A stretch of DNA of 18,225 bases from Flavobacterium psychrophilum (GTDB lineage: Bacteria; Bacteroidota; Bacteroidia; Flavobacteriales; Flavobacteriaceae): assembly GCA_945869365.1 (NCBI GenBank), contig CAMBOW010000031.1, positions 1 to 18,225 of the forward strand, written 5' to 3'. A model generated the notes under the pieces. The model had not been told where the DNA came from and did not search any database. It worked only from the letters and a program-made list of their open reading frames with translations. This document shows positions 7,257-15,702 of this stretch, piece after piece. Numbering within the stretch: the first letter of the stretch is position 1; each line of letters begins with the position of its first letter. The position numbers were made by a program, and so were the translations under genes.

Positions 7257-8384
7257 ATGTTAAAAAATTATCTTTTACTGTTTTGTTTTGTTCTGCTTTC
7301 CTCGGCGTGTAGCCAAGAGGAGTCAGGCTACGTTACTCTCGATGCAGCCAAGAATGGCGGCAGTGTTTCGTCGCCCGTGAAATTTGATTTAACGCAGGTT
7401 CCATTTCCTAAACTTTCTGACTATCATTTTTTTGTGGGTGAATTAAAAAACCAAACCCCAGCCTACGCGGTTTTGCCTTATCAACCTGCTAGTTCTTTAT
7501 TTTCTGATTACGCGCACAAAAAGCGATTTGTTTGGCTTCCAAAAAATACCAAGGCTTCCTACAATGGCGACGAAAATGTGTTTGAATTTCCCGTTGGCGC
7601 AGTGCTTATCAAAACGTTTTACTACGATAATGTTCAACCGGCCAACACGACCAAAATTATTGAAACCCGTTTACTTATTCGCAAAGCCGACGGATGGAAA
7701 CTCTACGATTACATCTGGAACGAACAACAAACAGAAGCCTATTTAGATACCGATGGTAATGGTATTTTTGTTCCCGTAACCTGGATAGAAAATGGCAGCA
7801 CCAAAAGCACGACTTATAAAATTCCTTCGCAAACCGAATGCGTTACCTGCCATAAAATAAATATCAACCAAACGGCAAACGGCGAAAAAGAAACCCCTAT
7901 AGGTCCTAAACCACAAAATTTAAATACTCTTTACAACTACGGAACAACCACCAAGAACCAATTAGAAAAATGGAAACAAATGGGGTACATCAACAATACC
8001 TTGCCCGCACTTTCTTCTATCTATTCTACGGTAGATTGGCGTGACACCTCTAAATCTCTTGCTTTACGTGCCCGTTCCTATATCGATATAAATTGCGCAC
8101 ATTGCCATCGCGTTGGTGGACATTGTGATTATGTACCCCAACGTTTTAACTTCAGTAATACAGACACCTACACGCTAGGTATATGTTTGCCCCCACTTTT
8201 TCAAGTGCCCGATAATCCATATGTAATTCATGCCGGTGATGCCGATCACTCCGAACTCATTTATAGATTAAATACAAACGAAGGCTCTGAAATGATGCCT
8301 ATTATTGGCCGAACACTCATTCATGATGAAGGGGTTCAGCTTGTGAAAGATTGGATCAACAGCATGAACACCACTTGTCCTTAA
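7257..8384 (+). CDS. Diheme c-type cytochrome lipoprotein, SO2930/HNE_0200-like family
   Basis: Probable periplasm-facing electron carrier with two covalently bound hemes. The 375-residue protein starts MLKNYLLLFCFVLLSSACSQ. LSSAC is a lipobox, with Cys18 as the lipidated residue. Two CXXCH heme sites are visible: CVTCH (195-199) and CAHCH (280-284). The N-terminal block, with PFPKLSDYHFF, SSLFSDYAHKKRFVWLP, FEFPVGAVLIKTF and IIETRLLIRKADGWKLYDY, is the one I associate with the SO2930-type family. Axial methionines may come from MMPIIGRT near the C-terminus. Partners are unknown. The stop is 34 bp before the next ATG with no visible terminator, so it may be cotranscribed with the FG-GAP protein gene. 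Confidence 0.82.
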   Translation: MLKNYLLLFCFVLLSSACSQEESGYVTLDAAKNGGSVSSPVKFDLTQVPFPKLSDYHFFVGELKNQTPAYAVLPYQPASSLFSDYAHKKRFVWLPKNTKASYNGDENVFEFPVGAVLIKTFYYDNVQPANTTKIIETRLLIRKADGWKLYDYIWNEQQTEAYLDTDGNGIFVPVTWIENGSTKSTTYKIPSQTECVTCHKININQTANGEKETPIGPKPQNLNTLYNYGTTTKNQLEKWKQMGYINNTLPALSSIYSTVDWRDTSKSLALRARSYIDINCAHCHRVGGHCDYVPQRFNFSNTDTYTLGICLPPLFQVPDNPYVIHAGDADHSELIYRLNTNEGSEMMPIIGRTLIHDEGVQLVKDWINSMNTTCP

Positions 8385-8418
8385 TAACACCCAACTATAA
8401 CCATTACAAATTTAAATT

Positions 8419-10032
8419 ATGAAAAAACTGTACATTATTTGCTCATTACTTGGTAGCTCAACTCTTTTATTAGCCCAAGGAATTACATTCACACCTTTTA
8501 CTTTTGGCGGTACTTCAAACATTTGCTGTGTAGTCGACATGAACCACGACTTCTTAGATGATGTGGTAACTGTTTCGTCTAGCACAGTTCGCGTATTCAC
8601 ACAAAAAACCGATGGTACTTTTGAAACAGCAACCATTCCATTAAACAGTCAAGTGAGCATTGCTGACTGGAGTATTGCAGCAGGGGATTATGATCGTAAT
8701 GGTTTTTCCGACATCGTGCTCGGAAACGGTAGTCGTGTGACTTTATTAAAAGCCAGTGACGATGGATCAACCTATTCTATCGTAGCTTACCCAGAAAATA
8801 TTTTCACCCAACGCACCAACTTTGTAGACATCAATAACGATGGCCATTTGGACTTATGGGCCTGTCATGATGTGAATCAAAACCACCCCTACCGAAATGA
8901 TGGAAATGGAAATTTGATTTTTGATTATTCTTTATTCCCTACAAGTAACGAAGGAGGAAATTATGCCACGATTTGGACTGACTATGATAACGATGGTGAT
9001 ATAGATATGTATGAAGCCAAATGTCGTGGTGGAGCACCAGTTGGTGATGCCAGAAGAATTAATCTTTTGTACCAAAATGACGGAAGCGGCTCGTATACCG
9101 ATGTAGCACCTTTGGCAGGTGTAAATGACGGTGCACAATCATGGTCGACTGCAGCAGAAGATTTTGATAACGATGGTGATATTGATTTTTTACTTTCCAA
9201 TATTTCAGATCAAAATCGCATGTACCAAAACAATGGAGATGGCACTTTTACAGACATTTACAGCACAACTGGAATAGCTGCTCAAGTAGGTTCTTGGGAA
9301 TTGCAAGCAGCTGATTTTAACAACGATGGTTATGTAGATTTCTTTTGGCAAAACGGCAAAGAATTGTACATCAACAATGGAAACATGACTTTTACAGGCT
9401 ATGATTTACCTTTCAGCGAAGGAGCTCTTGGTGACTTGAACAACGATGGATTCTTGGATGTTCAAATTGGATCAAAAATATACTTCAACAGTGGGAACCC
9501 AAATAAGTGGTTAAAAGTACAATTAGAAGGTGTAGAAAGTAACATACACGGTATCGCAGCACGAGTAGAAATCTATGGTTCTTGGGGTAAACAAATTCGT
9601 GAAATTAGAAACGGACAAGGATTTAGCCACATGAGCACGATGAATGCCCATTTTGGAATTGGAACCGCTAGTGGAATTGACAAAGTAATCGTGCGTTGGC
9701 CTTCAGGTACCGTTGACGAAATACTCAATGTTTCTAGCAACCAATCACTTACCGTAGTTGAAGGAGCTTTCCCTTTGAGTACCGTTAGTCCCTCACAAAG
9801 CAAATTGCGTTTAGCTCCAAACCCAGCTAAAGAGGTGGTTTATGTTAGTGCAACTGCAGCAGGTACCGAATTAAGCACGTATCAGATTGTTGATTTAAGC
9901 GGCAGAAACATCGCAAACGGTGCGTTAGTAAACCAAATGATTCAAGTAAGCGCGCTTTCAAATGGAACTTATTTTATTCAATTTACAGACAAACAAGGGA
10001 ACCGCTATACGGAGAAGTTTATCAAAAACTAA
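8419..10032 (+). CDS. Secreted FG-GAP/VCBS repeat protein with ASPIC/UnbV domain and type IX sorting domain
   Basis: Exported surface or extracellular protein of unknown function. The 537 residues begin with a signal peptide ending LLLAQ (about residue 20). Seven calcium-binding-type repeats follow, at about 41, 91, 137, 189, 249, 299 and 339, with cores such as DINNDGHLDLW, DYDNDGDIDMY and DFDNDGDIDFL; this arrangement predicts a beta-propeller. An ASPIC/UnbV domain follows (about 358-450: KWLKVQLEGVESNIHGIAAR, FGIGTASGIDKVIVRWPSG). The last 75 residues are a type A type IX sorting domain, starting LRLAPNPAKEVVYV and ending YTEKFIKN. The DNA of repeats 4 and 5 shares TGATAACGATGGTGATAT exactly 180 bp apart (8985 and 9165). 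This domain pair also occurs in the CRTAC1 family, but substrate or ligand cannot be told here. Confidence 0.9.
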   Translation: MKKLYIICSLLGSSTLLLAQGITFTPFTFGGTSNICCVVDMNHDFLDDVVTVSSSTVRVFTQKTDGTFETATIPLNSQVSIADWSIAAGDYDRNGFSDIVLGNGSRVTLLKASDDGSTYSIVAYPENIFTQRTNFVDINNDGHLDLWACHDVNQNHPYRNDGNGNLIFDYSLFPTSNEGGNYATIWTDYDNDGDIDMYEAKCRGGAPVGDARRINLLYQNDGSGSYTDVAPLAGVNDGAQSWSTAAEDFDNDGDIDFLLSNISDQNRMYQNNGDGTFTDIYSTTGIAAQVGSWELQAADFNNDGYVDFFWQNGKELYINNGNMTFTGYDLPFSEGALGDLNNDGFLDVQIGSKIYFNSGNPNKWLKVQLEGVESNIHGIAARVEIYGSWGKQIREIRNGQGFSHMSTMNAHFGIGTASGIDKVIVRWPSGTVDEILNVSSNQSLTVVEGAFPLSTVSPSQSKLRLAPNPAKEVVYVSATAAGTELSTYQIVDLSGRNIANGALVNQMIQVSALSNGTYFIQFTDKQGNRYTEKFIKN

Positions 10033-10048
10033 TCTCATTTCTCCCAAT

Positions 10049-10085
10049 AAAAAAAGGACTGTTCTACTGGAACAGTCCTTTTTTT
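10049..10085. terminator. Strong bidirectional intrinsic terminator between convergent genes
   Basis: The perfect stem GGACTGTTC (10056-10064) with GAACAGTCC (10070-10078) and loop TACTG is flanked by seven A on the left and seven T on the right. It therefore has a U-tract in both directions. It begins 17 bp after the FG-GAP gene stop, and its right flank overlaps the stop codon of the minus-strand CotH gene (10084-10086). Confidence 0.93.
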
Positions 10086-12135
10086 ATTGTTTGATAAATT
10101 TGACAAATGAATTTCCAGTATCGGATTGAGTTTGCACAATATACACTCCACTAGCTAATGTGCTTAGATCAACCTCCAACTTGTTTGCCGTGGTAGTCAG
10201 GCCAATTAATTCCTGTCCTAGACTCGAAAAAATTCGCACGGTTCCAATAGAATAGAGACTGCTCAATTCCATTCGCGACTGAACCGGATTTGGAGAAATT
10301 TGTAGAGATTGACCATACTCAAACGACGTATTGGGTAAATTACCACTACTATTGGCCACCCAACTGGACGCTAAGTTATTGTCTAAGCTGGTCGAGATGA
10401 GTTGCAAATAGGCTCCGTTTCCATCGGCATCTGGCCATGGCAAACTATCGTCATAGGTTACTTCGTCTATGGTATTTCCGTAGGCATCTGCCATAATTAT
10501 TTTTTCGGAGCTGTTGGCTAAGTTTCTGTAAAACTGACCAAAAGCAGTGCTTCCGTATTTACTTTGAAAAATTGTCGGGTTACTGGCTAAATAAATGCGT
10601 TGGTTAGCGCCAATTGTACTGTTGGCCGGAAATTGATACGAAAATCCTACTTCCTTAAAATAAATCCCAGTGAGCGTTACGGTTTGATTGCTGGCATTGG
10701 TAATCTCGATAAATTCTTGATCATCAGAAATGGGATAGGTTGCTGACACAGCAGGATTATAATGGATGCGGCTAATGACTAAATTTGGAACAGCCACATT
10801 GGCGCAAGCCGTATACGAACCCAACTGATTGTTGATCCAATTGATTCGATTGTATAAAAACAATTTCATGTTTTCAATCTCCAAAACATGATCCGGGATT
10901 GTTACCCAACGCAAATTTTCACGCACTACTGCTTCGCTTATTTGTGCTACAATAGCATCAATGTAAGCAACCAAGTTGTTGTGCTTGAGAGGCTGCCCTG
11001 CTTGTGTCAATTGATTCCAACGTTTGGTGAAATAGCAACGAAAGGTTGGGCTATTAAACAAATCGGTCCAAAATTTGGCTCCTTCGTTTCCTCCATCCGA
11101 AAATTGCCACACATCATATTTACTTCTGTCGAATCCCCACTGAAACAAATCGTTACCATACGTGAGATTAAAATCCCAAACCGGACCAGCGCGCAATTTA
11201 CCGCCTTTGTCTTTGTGAAAATAGGTGCTAAATTGATACCCATCGGCATTTGAACCCAACTCGGTACTGATCATAAAATCAACAAACGAGGGAATATCGA
11301 TAATAGAGGGAAAACCATTGGTGAGGCTGGTATTGCTAAAACCCGCTTGCACGCCAAGATTTAAAAACTGATTCTTGATGTAATTTTCTTGTGCATTTAC
11401 TAGTTCATTGGGTTCGGGTGTATCGTATATAAAATCAACTGAACCCGCATTTGATAGCATTTGCCAAGCTACAGGATCGCCACCGGTAGTTTTATCCGAT
11501 TTTACAATATAACCACCCGTCAAATTTGGCGCAGTTATAGATGTAGGCAGTATATCCGAAATATCTACGCGGCTGCCATCGACTTTTATTTTTTCTTGCA
11601 ACACATACAATCCACGGTAATCGCCGTTAATAATCAATTCACAGAATTGTGTTCGCGGCGCATAATTACCCAATTGTCTAGATAAATTATAGGACAAATA
11701 ATCCCGAATCAAGGAAGGATCAAAAGCCAAGCCATTCAAAATCCAATCATTTTCTTTGGGCATTCCCAGCAAAGCAATGTTGTTATTGGTTAGGTTATCG
11801 GGAAGTAAGGTGGTTAATCCGTAGCCTTTTTTGTCGGTGGCTTGCGAAGATGAACCGCGAATTTCAATCGAGATTCGACCGTTGTAATTTAAAAATTCGG
11901 CCGAAGAAACATCGGATACATAATTGCGGCTGCCATCGGGGCGAGCTATAATTTGCATGATAGCTCCAATACGAGGATCATCCAAAATTTCCAAGGGCTG
12001 ATTGGTTTGGGTATCAATATCTGTCGAAATAATTACTATTGGCAAATTACTGTCTATGAGGATTTGGGCCTGTCCTATTTGACAAACACTACTCATAAAA
12101 AGAACAACAATTGTGAGCCTTACTTGTACGTTCAT
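10084..12135 (-). CDS. Secreted CotH-kinase/lamin-tail-domain protein with type IX sorting domain
   Basis: Exported protein combining a CotH-type kinase domain, a lamin tail domain and a type IX sorting domain. Of the 683 residues, a signal peptide ends near GQAQ (24). The CotH domain (about 35-430) contains IEIRGSSSQ (90-98), LLGMPKENDWILNG (122-135), CELIINGDYRGLYVLQEKIK (165-184) and GPVWDFNLTYGN (317-328). CotH proteins of spore-formers phosphorylate proteins; activity here is inference. A lamin tail domain (about 455-590: LVISRIHYNP, DQEFIEITNAS, DEVTYDDSLPWP) follows. The final 70 residues, from LQISPNPVQSRMEL to FVKFIKQ, are a type A sorting domain. It is transcribed toward the FG-GAP gene and shares its terminator. 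The two are not an operon but both depend on the same secretion route. Confidence 0.9.
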   Translation of the reverse strand: MNVQVRLTIVVLFMSSVCQIGQAQILIDSNLPIVIISTDIDTQTNQPLEILDDPRIGAIMQIIARPDGSRNYVSDVSSAEFLNYNGRISIEIRGSSSQATDKKGYGLTTLLPDNLTNNNIALLGMPKENDWILNGLAFDPSLIRDYLSYNLSRQLGNYAPRTQFCELIINGDYRGLYVLQEKIKVDGSRVDISDILPTSITAPNLTGGYIVKSDKTTGGDPVAWQMLSNAGSVDFIYDTPEPNELVNAQENYIKNQFLNLGVQAGFSNTSLTNGFPSIIDIPSFVDFMISTELGSNADGYQFSTYFHKDKGGKLRAGPVWDFNLTYGNDLFQWGFDRSKYDVWQFSDGGNEGAKFWTDLFNSPTFRCYFTKRWNQLTQAGQPLKHNNLVAYIDAIVAQISEAVVRENLRWVTIPDHVLEIENMKLFLYNRINWINNQLGSYTACANVAVPNLVISRIHYNPAVSATYPISDDQEFIEITNASNQTVTLTGIYFKEVGFSYQFPANSTIGANQRIYLASNPTIFQSKYGSTAFGQFYRNLANSSEKIIMADAYGNTIDEVTYDDSLPWPDADGNGAYLQLISTSLDNNLASSWVANSSGNLPNTSFEYGQSLQISPNPVQSRMELSSLYSIGTVRIFSSLGQELIGLTTTANKLEVDLSTLASGVYIVQTQSDTGNSFVKFIKQ

Positions 12136-12151
12136 AGAAAAAAATTAGAGC

Positions 12152-12159
12152 CAAATATA
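12152..12159 (-). promoter_or_regulatory. Candidate -7 box for the CotH-domain gene
   Basis: On the minus strand TATATTTG (12159-12152) is a perfect TAnnTTTG, 16 bp before the ATG. A -33 TTTG is not clear; only TTTTA lies near the right distance. Confidence 0.45.
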
Positions 12160-12248
12160 ATGAATTGCGTCATTAAAAGTAAGTTGACTATAGATTATCC
12201 GAATGAAACAAAAACAAAATTATAATTGATTTTAACTTTTACTAATTG

Positions 12249-12282
12249 AAAAAAATCTCAATCGTTAAATTGGGATTTTTTT
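12249..12282 (-). terminator. Probable intrinsic terminator after carB
   Basis: Minus-strand AAATCCCAAT (loop TTAACG) ATTGAGATTT forms a stem with one C-A mismatch, followed by a T run. It directly follows the carB stop (12284-12282). The mismatch becomes a G-U pair in plus-strand RNA, so it may also act in that direction. Confidence 0.65.
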
Positions 12283-15134
12283 TATTTACTCAAGTACATC
12301 TTACGGCGGCTGTAGAGCTCATAAAACTGATCGTCTTTCAAATCGTCTATAAACAATATACTCTCTCCAGTTGATTTCATTTCTGGTCCAAGTGCTTTAT
12401 TTACGTTCGGGAATTTGCTAAACGAAAACACCGGTTGCTTGATTGCGTAGCCCTTGAGCTGCGGATTAAAGGTGAAATCGGTTACTTTATTCTCGCCCAA
12501 CATTACTTTGGTGGCATAATTCACATAGGGTTCGCCATAGGCTTTGGCAATAAATGGCACCGTTCTCGAGGCCCGAGGATTGGCTTCAATAATGTAAACC
12601 ACATCGTCTTTTATGGCAAATTGAATATTTATCAAGCCCACGGTGCGCAGGGCCAAGGCAATTTTTTTGGTGTGGTCTTTAATTTGTTGCATTACAAATT
12701 CACCCAAATTAAAGGGAGGCAAAGTCGCATTGGAGTCGCCTGAGTGAATTCCACACGGTTCAATGTGTTCCATGATCCCGATAATGTATACGTTTTCTCC
12801 GTCGCAAATGGCATCGGCTTCGGCTTCTATGGCACCGTCCAAATAATGGTCGAGCAGCAATTTGTTTCCGGGAATATTTTTGAGCAAATCAATTACATGC
12901 TCTTCGAGTTCTTGTTTGTTGATTACAATTTTCATGCCCTGACCGCCCAACACATACGAAGGTCGAACCAGTAAAGGAAAATCAAGTAAATCGGCCAATT
13001 GCGAAGCTTGCTCGGCATTTTCGGCTATTCCAAATTGCGGGAATGGAATTTGCAATTGCGTCAATAATTCGGAGAAACGACCGCGGTCTTCGGCCAAATC
13101 TAGGGCGTCAAAGCTGGTGCCAATTATTTTAATGCCGTAACGATCGAGTTTTTCGGCCAATTTTAAAGCCGTTTGTCCACCCAATTGTACGATTACGCCT
13201 TCGGGTTTTTCGTGGCGGATGATGTCGTAGATGTGCTCCCAAAATACAGGTTCGAAGTACAATTTATCGGCCGTATCAAAATCAGTTGATACGGTTTCGG
13301 GATTGCAATTGATCATGATGGTTTCGTAGCCGCACTCTTTGGCAGCTAAAACTCCATGCACGCATGAGTAATCAAACTCAATCCCTTGCCCAATTCGGTT
13401 GGGGCCCGAGCCCAATACCACAATTTTTTTCTTGTCGGTTACAATACTTTCGTTTTGCACATAGCGTTCACCAGTTGCCGTTTCAATATCGGCCTCAAAG
13501 GTAGAATAGTAATAAGGTGTCTTGGCCGTAAACTCGGCGGCGCAGGTATCGACCAATTTATAAACCCGATTGATATTTTGTTCCTCCCGCAATTTGTTGA
13601 CTTGGCTTTCTAAACAGCCCAACATGTGCGCAATTTGACGGTCGGCATAGCCTTTTTGTTTGGCTTCCAACAACAATTCTTTGGGCAATGTATCTATTTT
13701 GTATTTTGAAATTTCTTTTTCCAAATGATAGAGCTCTTCGTATTGCTTCAAGAACCATAGGTCAATTTTGGTGATTTCGTGGATGCGCGACAACGGAATG
13801 CCCATTTGAATGGCGTCATAAATCACAAAGACCCGATCCCAACTGGCATGGGTGAGTTTATCTATAATTTGCTCGTAATTTTTATACCCTTTGCCATCGG
13901 CTCCCAAACCGTTGCGCTTAATTTCGAGGGACTGGGTAGCTTTGTGCAAGGCTTCTTGAAACGAGCGGCCAATGCCCATCACCTCGCCCACCGATTTCAT
14001 TTGCAAGCCTAAAGTAGTATCTGCGCCTTCAAATTTATCAAAGTTCCAACGCGGAATTTTCACAATCACATAATCTAAAGTAGGCTCAAACAAGGCCGAC
14101 GTCGATTTGGTAATCTGGTTTTGCAATTCGTCTAAGTGATAACCTAAAGCCAATTTGGAAGCAATTTTGGCAATTGGATAACCTGTTGCTTTCGAAGCCA
14201 AAGCCGAAGATCGAGAAACCCGCGGATTAATTTCGATGGCCACAATGTCTTCGCGTTCGTCGGGCGAAACCGCAAATTGCACGTTACAGCCTCCGGCAAA
14301 ATTACCAATGCTGCGCATCATTAAAATGGCCATGTCGCGCATTTTCTGAAAAGTAGTATCCGACAACGTCATGGCGGGAGCCACCGTAATCGAGTCACCG
14401 GTGTGGATGCCCATCGGGTCCATATTTTCTATCGAACAAATAATAACTACGTTGTCATTTTTGTCGCGCAACAATTCCAATTCGTATTCTTTCCAGCCCA
14501 CTAATGCTTTGTCTATCAACACTTCGTGAATGGGCGACGCTTCGAGTCCGCGGGTGAGCAATTCGTCGAAATCTTCTTTTTTGTGCACAAAAGCTGCGCC
14601 AGTTCCTCCCAAGGTGAACGAAGGACGAATCACCAACGGAAAACCAAATTCTTGGGCAATTTCTTTTCCTTTCAGAAAGGAAGTAGCCGTTTTTGCTGGT
14701 GCAGTAGGTACGTTTATTTTATGGAGCAACTGCTTGAACTGCTCACGGTCTTCGGTGATGTTAATGGCATTGACATCAACACCTATGAGTTTCACATTAA
14801 AATCGTTCCAAATGCCTTTTTCGTCGGCTTCCAAACATAAATTTAAGGCCGTTTGCCCGCCCATAGTAGGCAAAACCGCGTCAATTTGCGGATGGGCCTT
14901 CAAGATTTCAATGATTGATTTGGTGGTGAGTGGCTTTAAATAGATGTGATCGGCCATGGAAGGATCAGTCATGATCGTCGCCGGATTGGAGTTGATAAGA
15001 ATTACCTCAATTCCTTCTTCCCGAATGGAACGTGCAGCTTGGGAACCGGCGTAATCAAATTCGCAGGCTTGTCCAATTACGATAGGTCCAGAACCTATGA
15101 TTAAAACCGATTTAATGGATGTGTCTTTTGGCAT
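12282..15134 (-). CDS. carB: Carbamoyl-phosphate synthase large subunit lacking the C-terminal allosteric domain
   Basis: Makes carbamoyl phosphate from bicarbonate, ATP and ammonia supplied by the CarA glutaminase, for pyrimidine and arginine synthesis. The 950 residues contain both homologous ATP-grasp halves. The first begins VLIIGSGPIVIGQACEFDYA (10-29) with NPRVSRSSALASKATGYPIA. The second begins near 573 with GSGPNRIGQGIEFDYSCVHG and has EANPRASRTVPFIAKA. Between them lies the oligomerisation region (about 400-550). The E. coli enzyme has about 1073 residues. Here the protein stops soon after GPEMKSTGESILF, with the tail YELYSRRKMYLSK, so the MGS-like domain that binds UMP, IMP and ornithine in E. 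coli is absent. The start at 15134 fits the family. carA is not in the window. rpmH lies upstream on the same strand with a terminator between them. Confidence 0.96.
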   Translation of the reverse strand: MPKDTSIKSVLIIGSGPIVIGQACEFDYAGSQAARSIREEGIEVILINSNPATIMTDPSMADHIYLKPLTTKSIIEILKAHPQIDAVLPTMGGQTALNLCLEADEKGIWNDFNVKLIGVDVNAINITEDREQFKQLLHKINVPTAPAKTATSFLKGKEIAQEFGFPLVIRPSFTLGGTGAAFVHKKEDFDELLTRGLEASPIHEVLIDKALVGWKEYELELLRDKNDNVVIICSIENMDPMGIHTGDSITVAPAMTLSDTTFQKMRDMAILMMRSIGNFAGGCNVQFAVSPDEREDIVAIEINPRVSRSSALASKATGYPIAKIASKLALGYHLDELQNQITKSTSALFEPTLDYVIVKIPRWNFDKFEGADTTLGLQMKSVGEVMGIGRSFQEALHKATQSLEIKRNGLGADGKGYKNYEQIIDKLTHASWDRVFVIYDAIQMGIPLSRIHEITKIDLWFLKQYEELYHLEKEISKYKIDTLPKELLLEAKQKGYADRQIAHMLGCLESQVNKLREEQNINRVYKLVDTCAAEFTAKTPYYYSTFEADIETATGERYVQNESIVTDKKKIVVLGSGPNRIGQGIEFDYSCVHGVLAAKECGYETIMINCNPETVSTDFDTADKLYFEPVFWEHIYDIIRHEKPEGVIVQLGGQTALKLAEKLDRYGIKIIGTSFDALDLAEDRGRFSELLTQLQIPFPQFGIAENAEQASQLADLLDFPLLVRPSYVLGGQGMKIVINKQELEEHVIDLLKNIPGNKLLLDHYLDGAIEAEADAICDGENVYIIGIMEHIEPCGIHSGDSNATLPPFNLGEFVMQQIKDHTKKIALALRTVGLINIQFAIKDDVVYIIEANPRASRTVPFIAKAYGEPYVNYATKVMLGENKVTDFTFNPQLKGYAIKQPVFSFSKFPNVNKALGPEMKSTGESILFIDDLKDDQFYELYSRRKMYLSK

Positions 15135-15180
15135 GGTATAGAAATCGTTTAGTGTATGGTATTTTGATTAGCCCCGATGA

Positions 15181-15196
15181 TCCCGAAATTTCGGGA
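15181..15196. repeat. 16-bp perfect palindrome between carB and rpmH
   Basis: TCCCGAAATTTCGGGA is a perfect inverted repeat with no spacer, about 46 bp before the carB start. It resembles in design the palindrome at 16329-16346. On the plus strand it is followed by AAAATCCTTTTT, but no plus-strand gene ends nearby, so a terminator role is doubtful. It could be an intergenic repeat or a protein-binding site. Confidence 0.6.
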
Positions 15197-15311
15197 AAAA
15201 TCCTTTTTATTTTAAATTCCAAATTTTGTTCTTTCTTGCTCTTGGCTAAAAATAAAAAGATTGCAACGAACAGCGGGAAATAGCTTTAAAAAATTATTAA
15301 AATTTATGAAC

Positions 15312-15357
15312 AGGATATAAAAAAAGCCGTTACTGAAAAATAGTAACGGCTTATCCT
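15312..15357 (-). terminator. Intrinsic terminator after rpmH
   Basis: Minus-strand AAGCCGTTACT (loop ATTTTTC) AGTAACGGCTT followed by TTTTT forms an 11-bp perfect stem with a U-tract (core stem 15352-15324). It starts 22 nt after the rpmH stop. Outer bases AGGAT and ATCCT (15312-15316 and 15353-15357) can also pair around it. Confidence 0.9.
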
Positions 15358-15373
15358 GATTAATTGCTAATCA

Positions 15374-15535
15374 TTATTTTTTGTGTCTTGGTTCGCAAGA
15401 AACAGTCAATTTATGTCTTCCTTTTGCTCTACGACGAGCAAGCACTTTTCTACCATTAGCAGAAGCCATTCTGTCCATAAATCCGTGTTTATTTCTTCTT
15501 TTTCTTTTCGATGGTTGAAACGTTCTTTTGCTCAT
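15374..15535 (-). CDS. rpmH: 50S ribosomal protein L34
   Basis: Small, very basic protein of the large ribosomal subunit. The reading frame gives 53 residues: [19 protein letters not shown], then [20 protein letters not shown], then [14 protein letters not shown]. This matches the L34 family along its whole length (TFQPSxRKRxxxHGFxxRM, GRxVLxRRRAKGR). It is transcribed divergently from the TPR-like gene and ends in its own terminator, so it appears monocistronic. A Cys (TVSCE) sits in the C-terminal tail. Confidence 0.98.
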   Translation of the reverse strand: MSKRTFQPSKRKRRNKHGFMDRMASANGRKVLARRRAKGRHKLTVSCEPRHKK

Positions 15536-15608
15536 TGCTTTGTATCTTTAAAATGGTATTGTTTTTCTGTGAATGTAATTTTAGTAGACCTACTTCTAAA
15601 ACCGAGTG

Positions 15609-15639
15609 CAAATATACAAAGTCTTTTTTTTCTAGCAAG
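15609..15639 (-). promoter_or_regulatory. Candidate promoter of rpmH
   Basis: On the minus strand TATATTTG (15616-15609) is a perfect TAnnTTTG. CTTG (15639-15636), 19 nt upstream, is a one-mismatch -33 element. The leader would be about 65 nt. Confidence 0.6.
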
Positions 15640-15672
15640 TGGTTTAATAAAAATATTTTCAATTCATTTTAC

Positions 15673-15680
15673 TATATTTG
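15673..15680 (+). promoter_or_regulatory. Candidate -7 box for the TPR-like membrane protein gene
   Basis: TATATTTG is a perfect TAnnTTTG, 22 bp before the ATG at 15703. It is divergent from the rpmH promoter, with the two -7 boxes 56 bp apart. No good TTTG -33 element is seen. Confidence 0.5.
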
Positions 15681-15702
15681 TCTGCAGTAAAATACACGCA
15701 CT

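Noticed and set aside
8827..9470. Periodic repeats suggesting a CRISPR or satellite array
   Set aside because: The periodicity is in frame and encodes DxNxDGxxD calcium-binding loops of the FG-GAP domain; spacing is irregular at DNA level.
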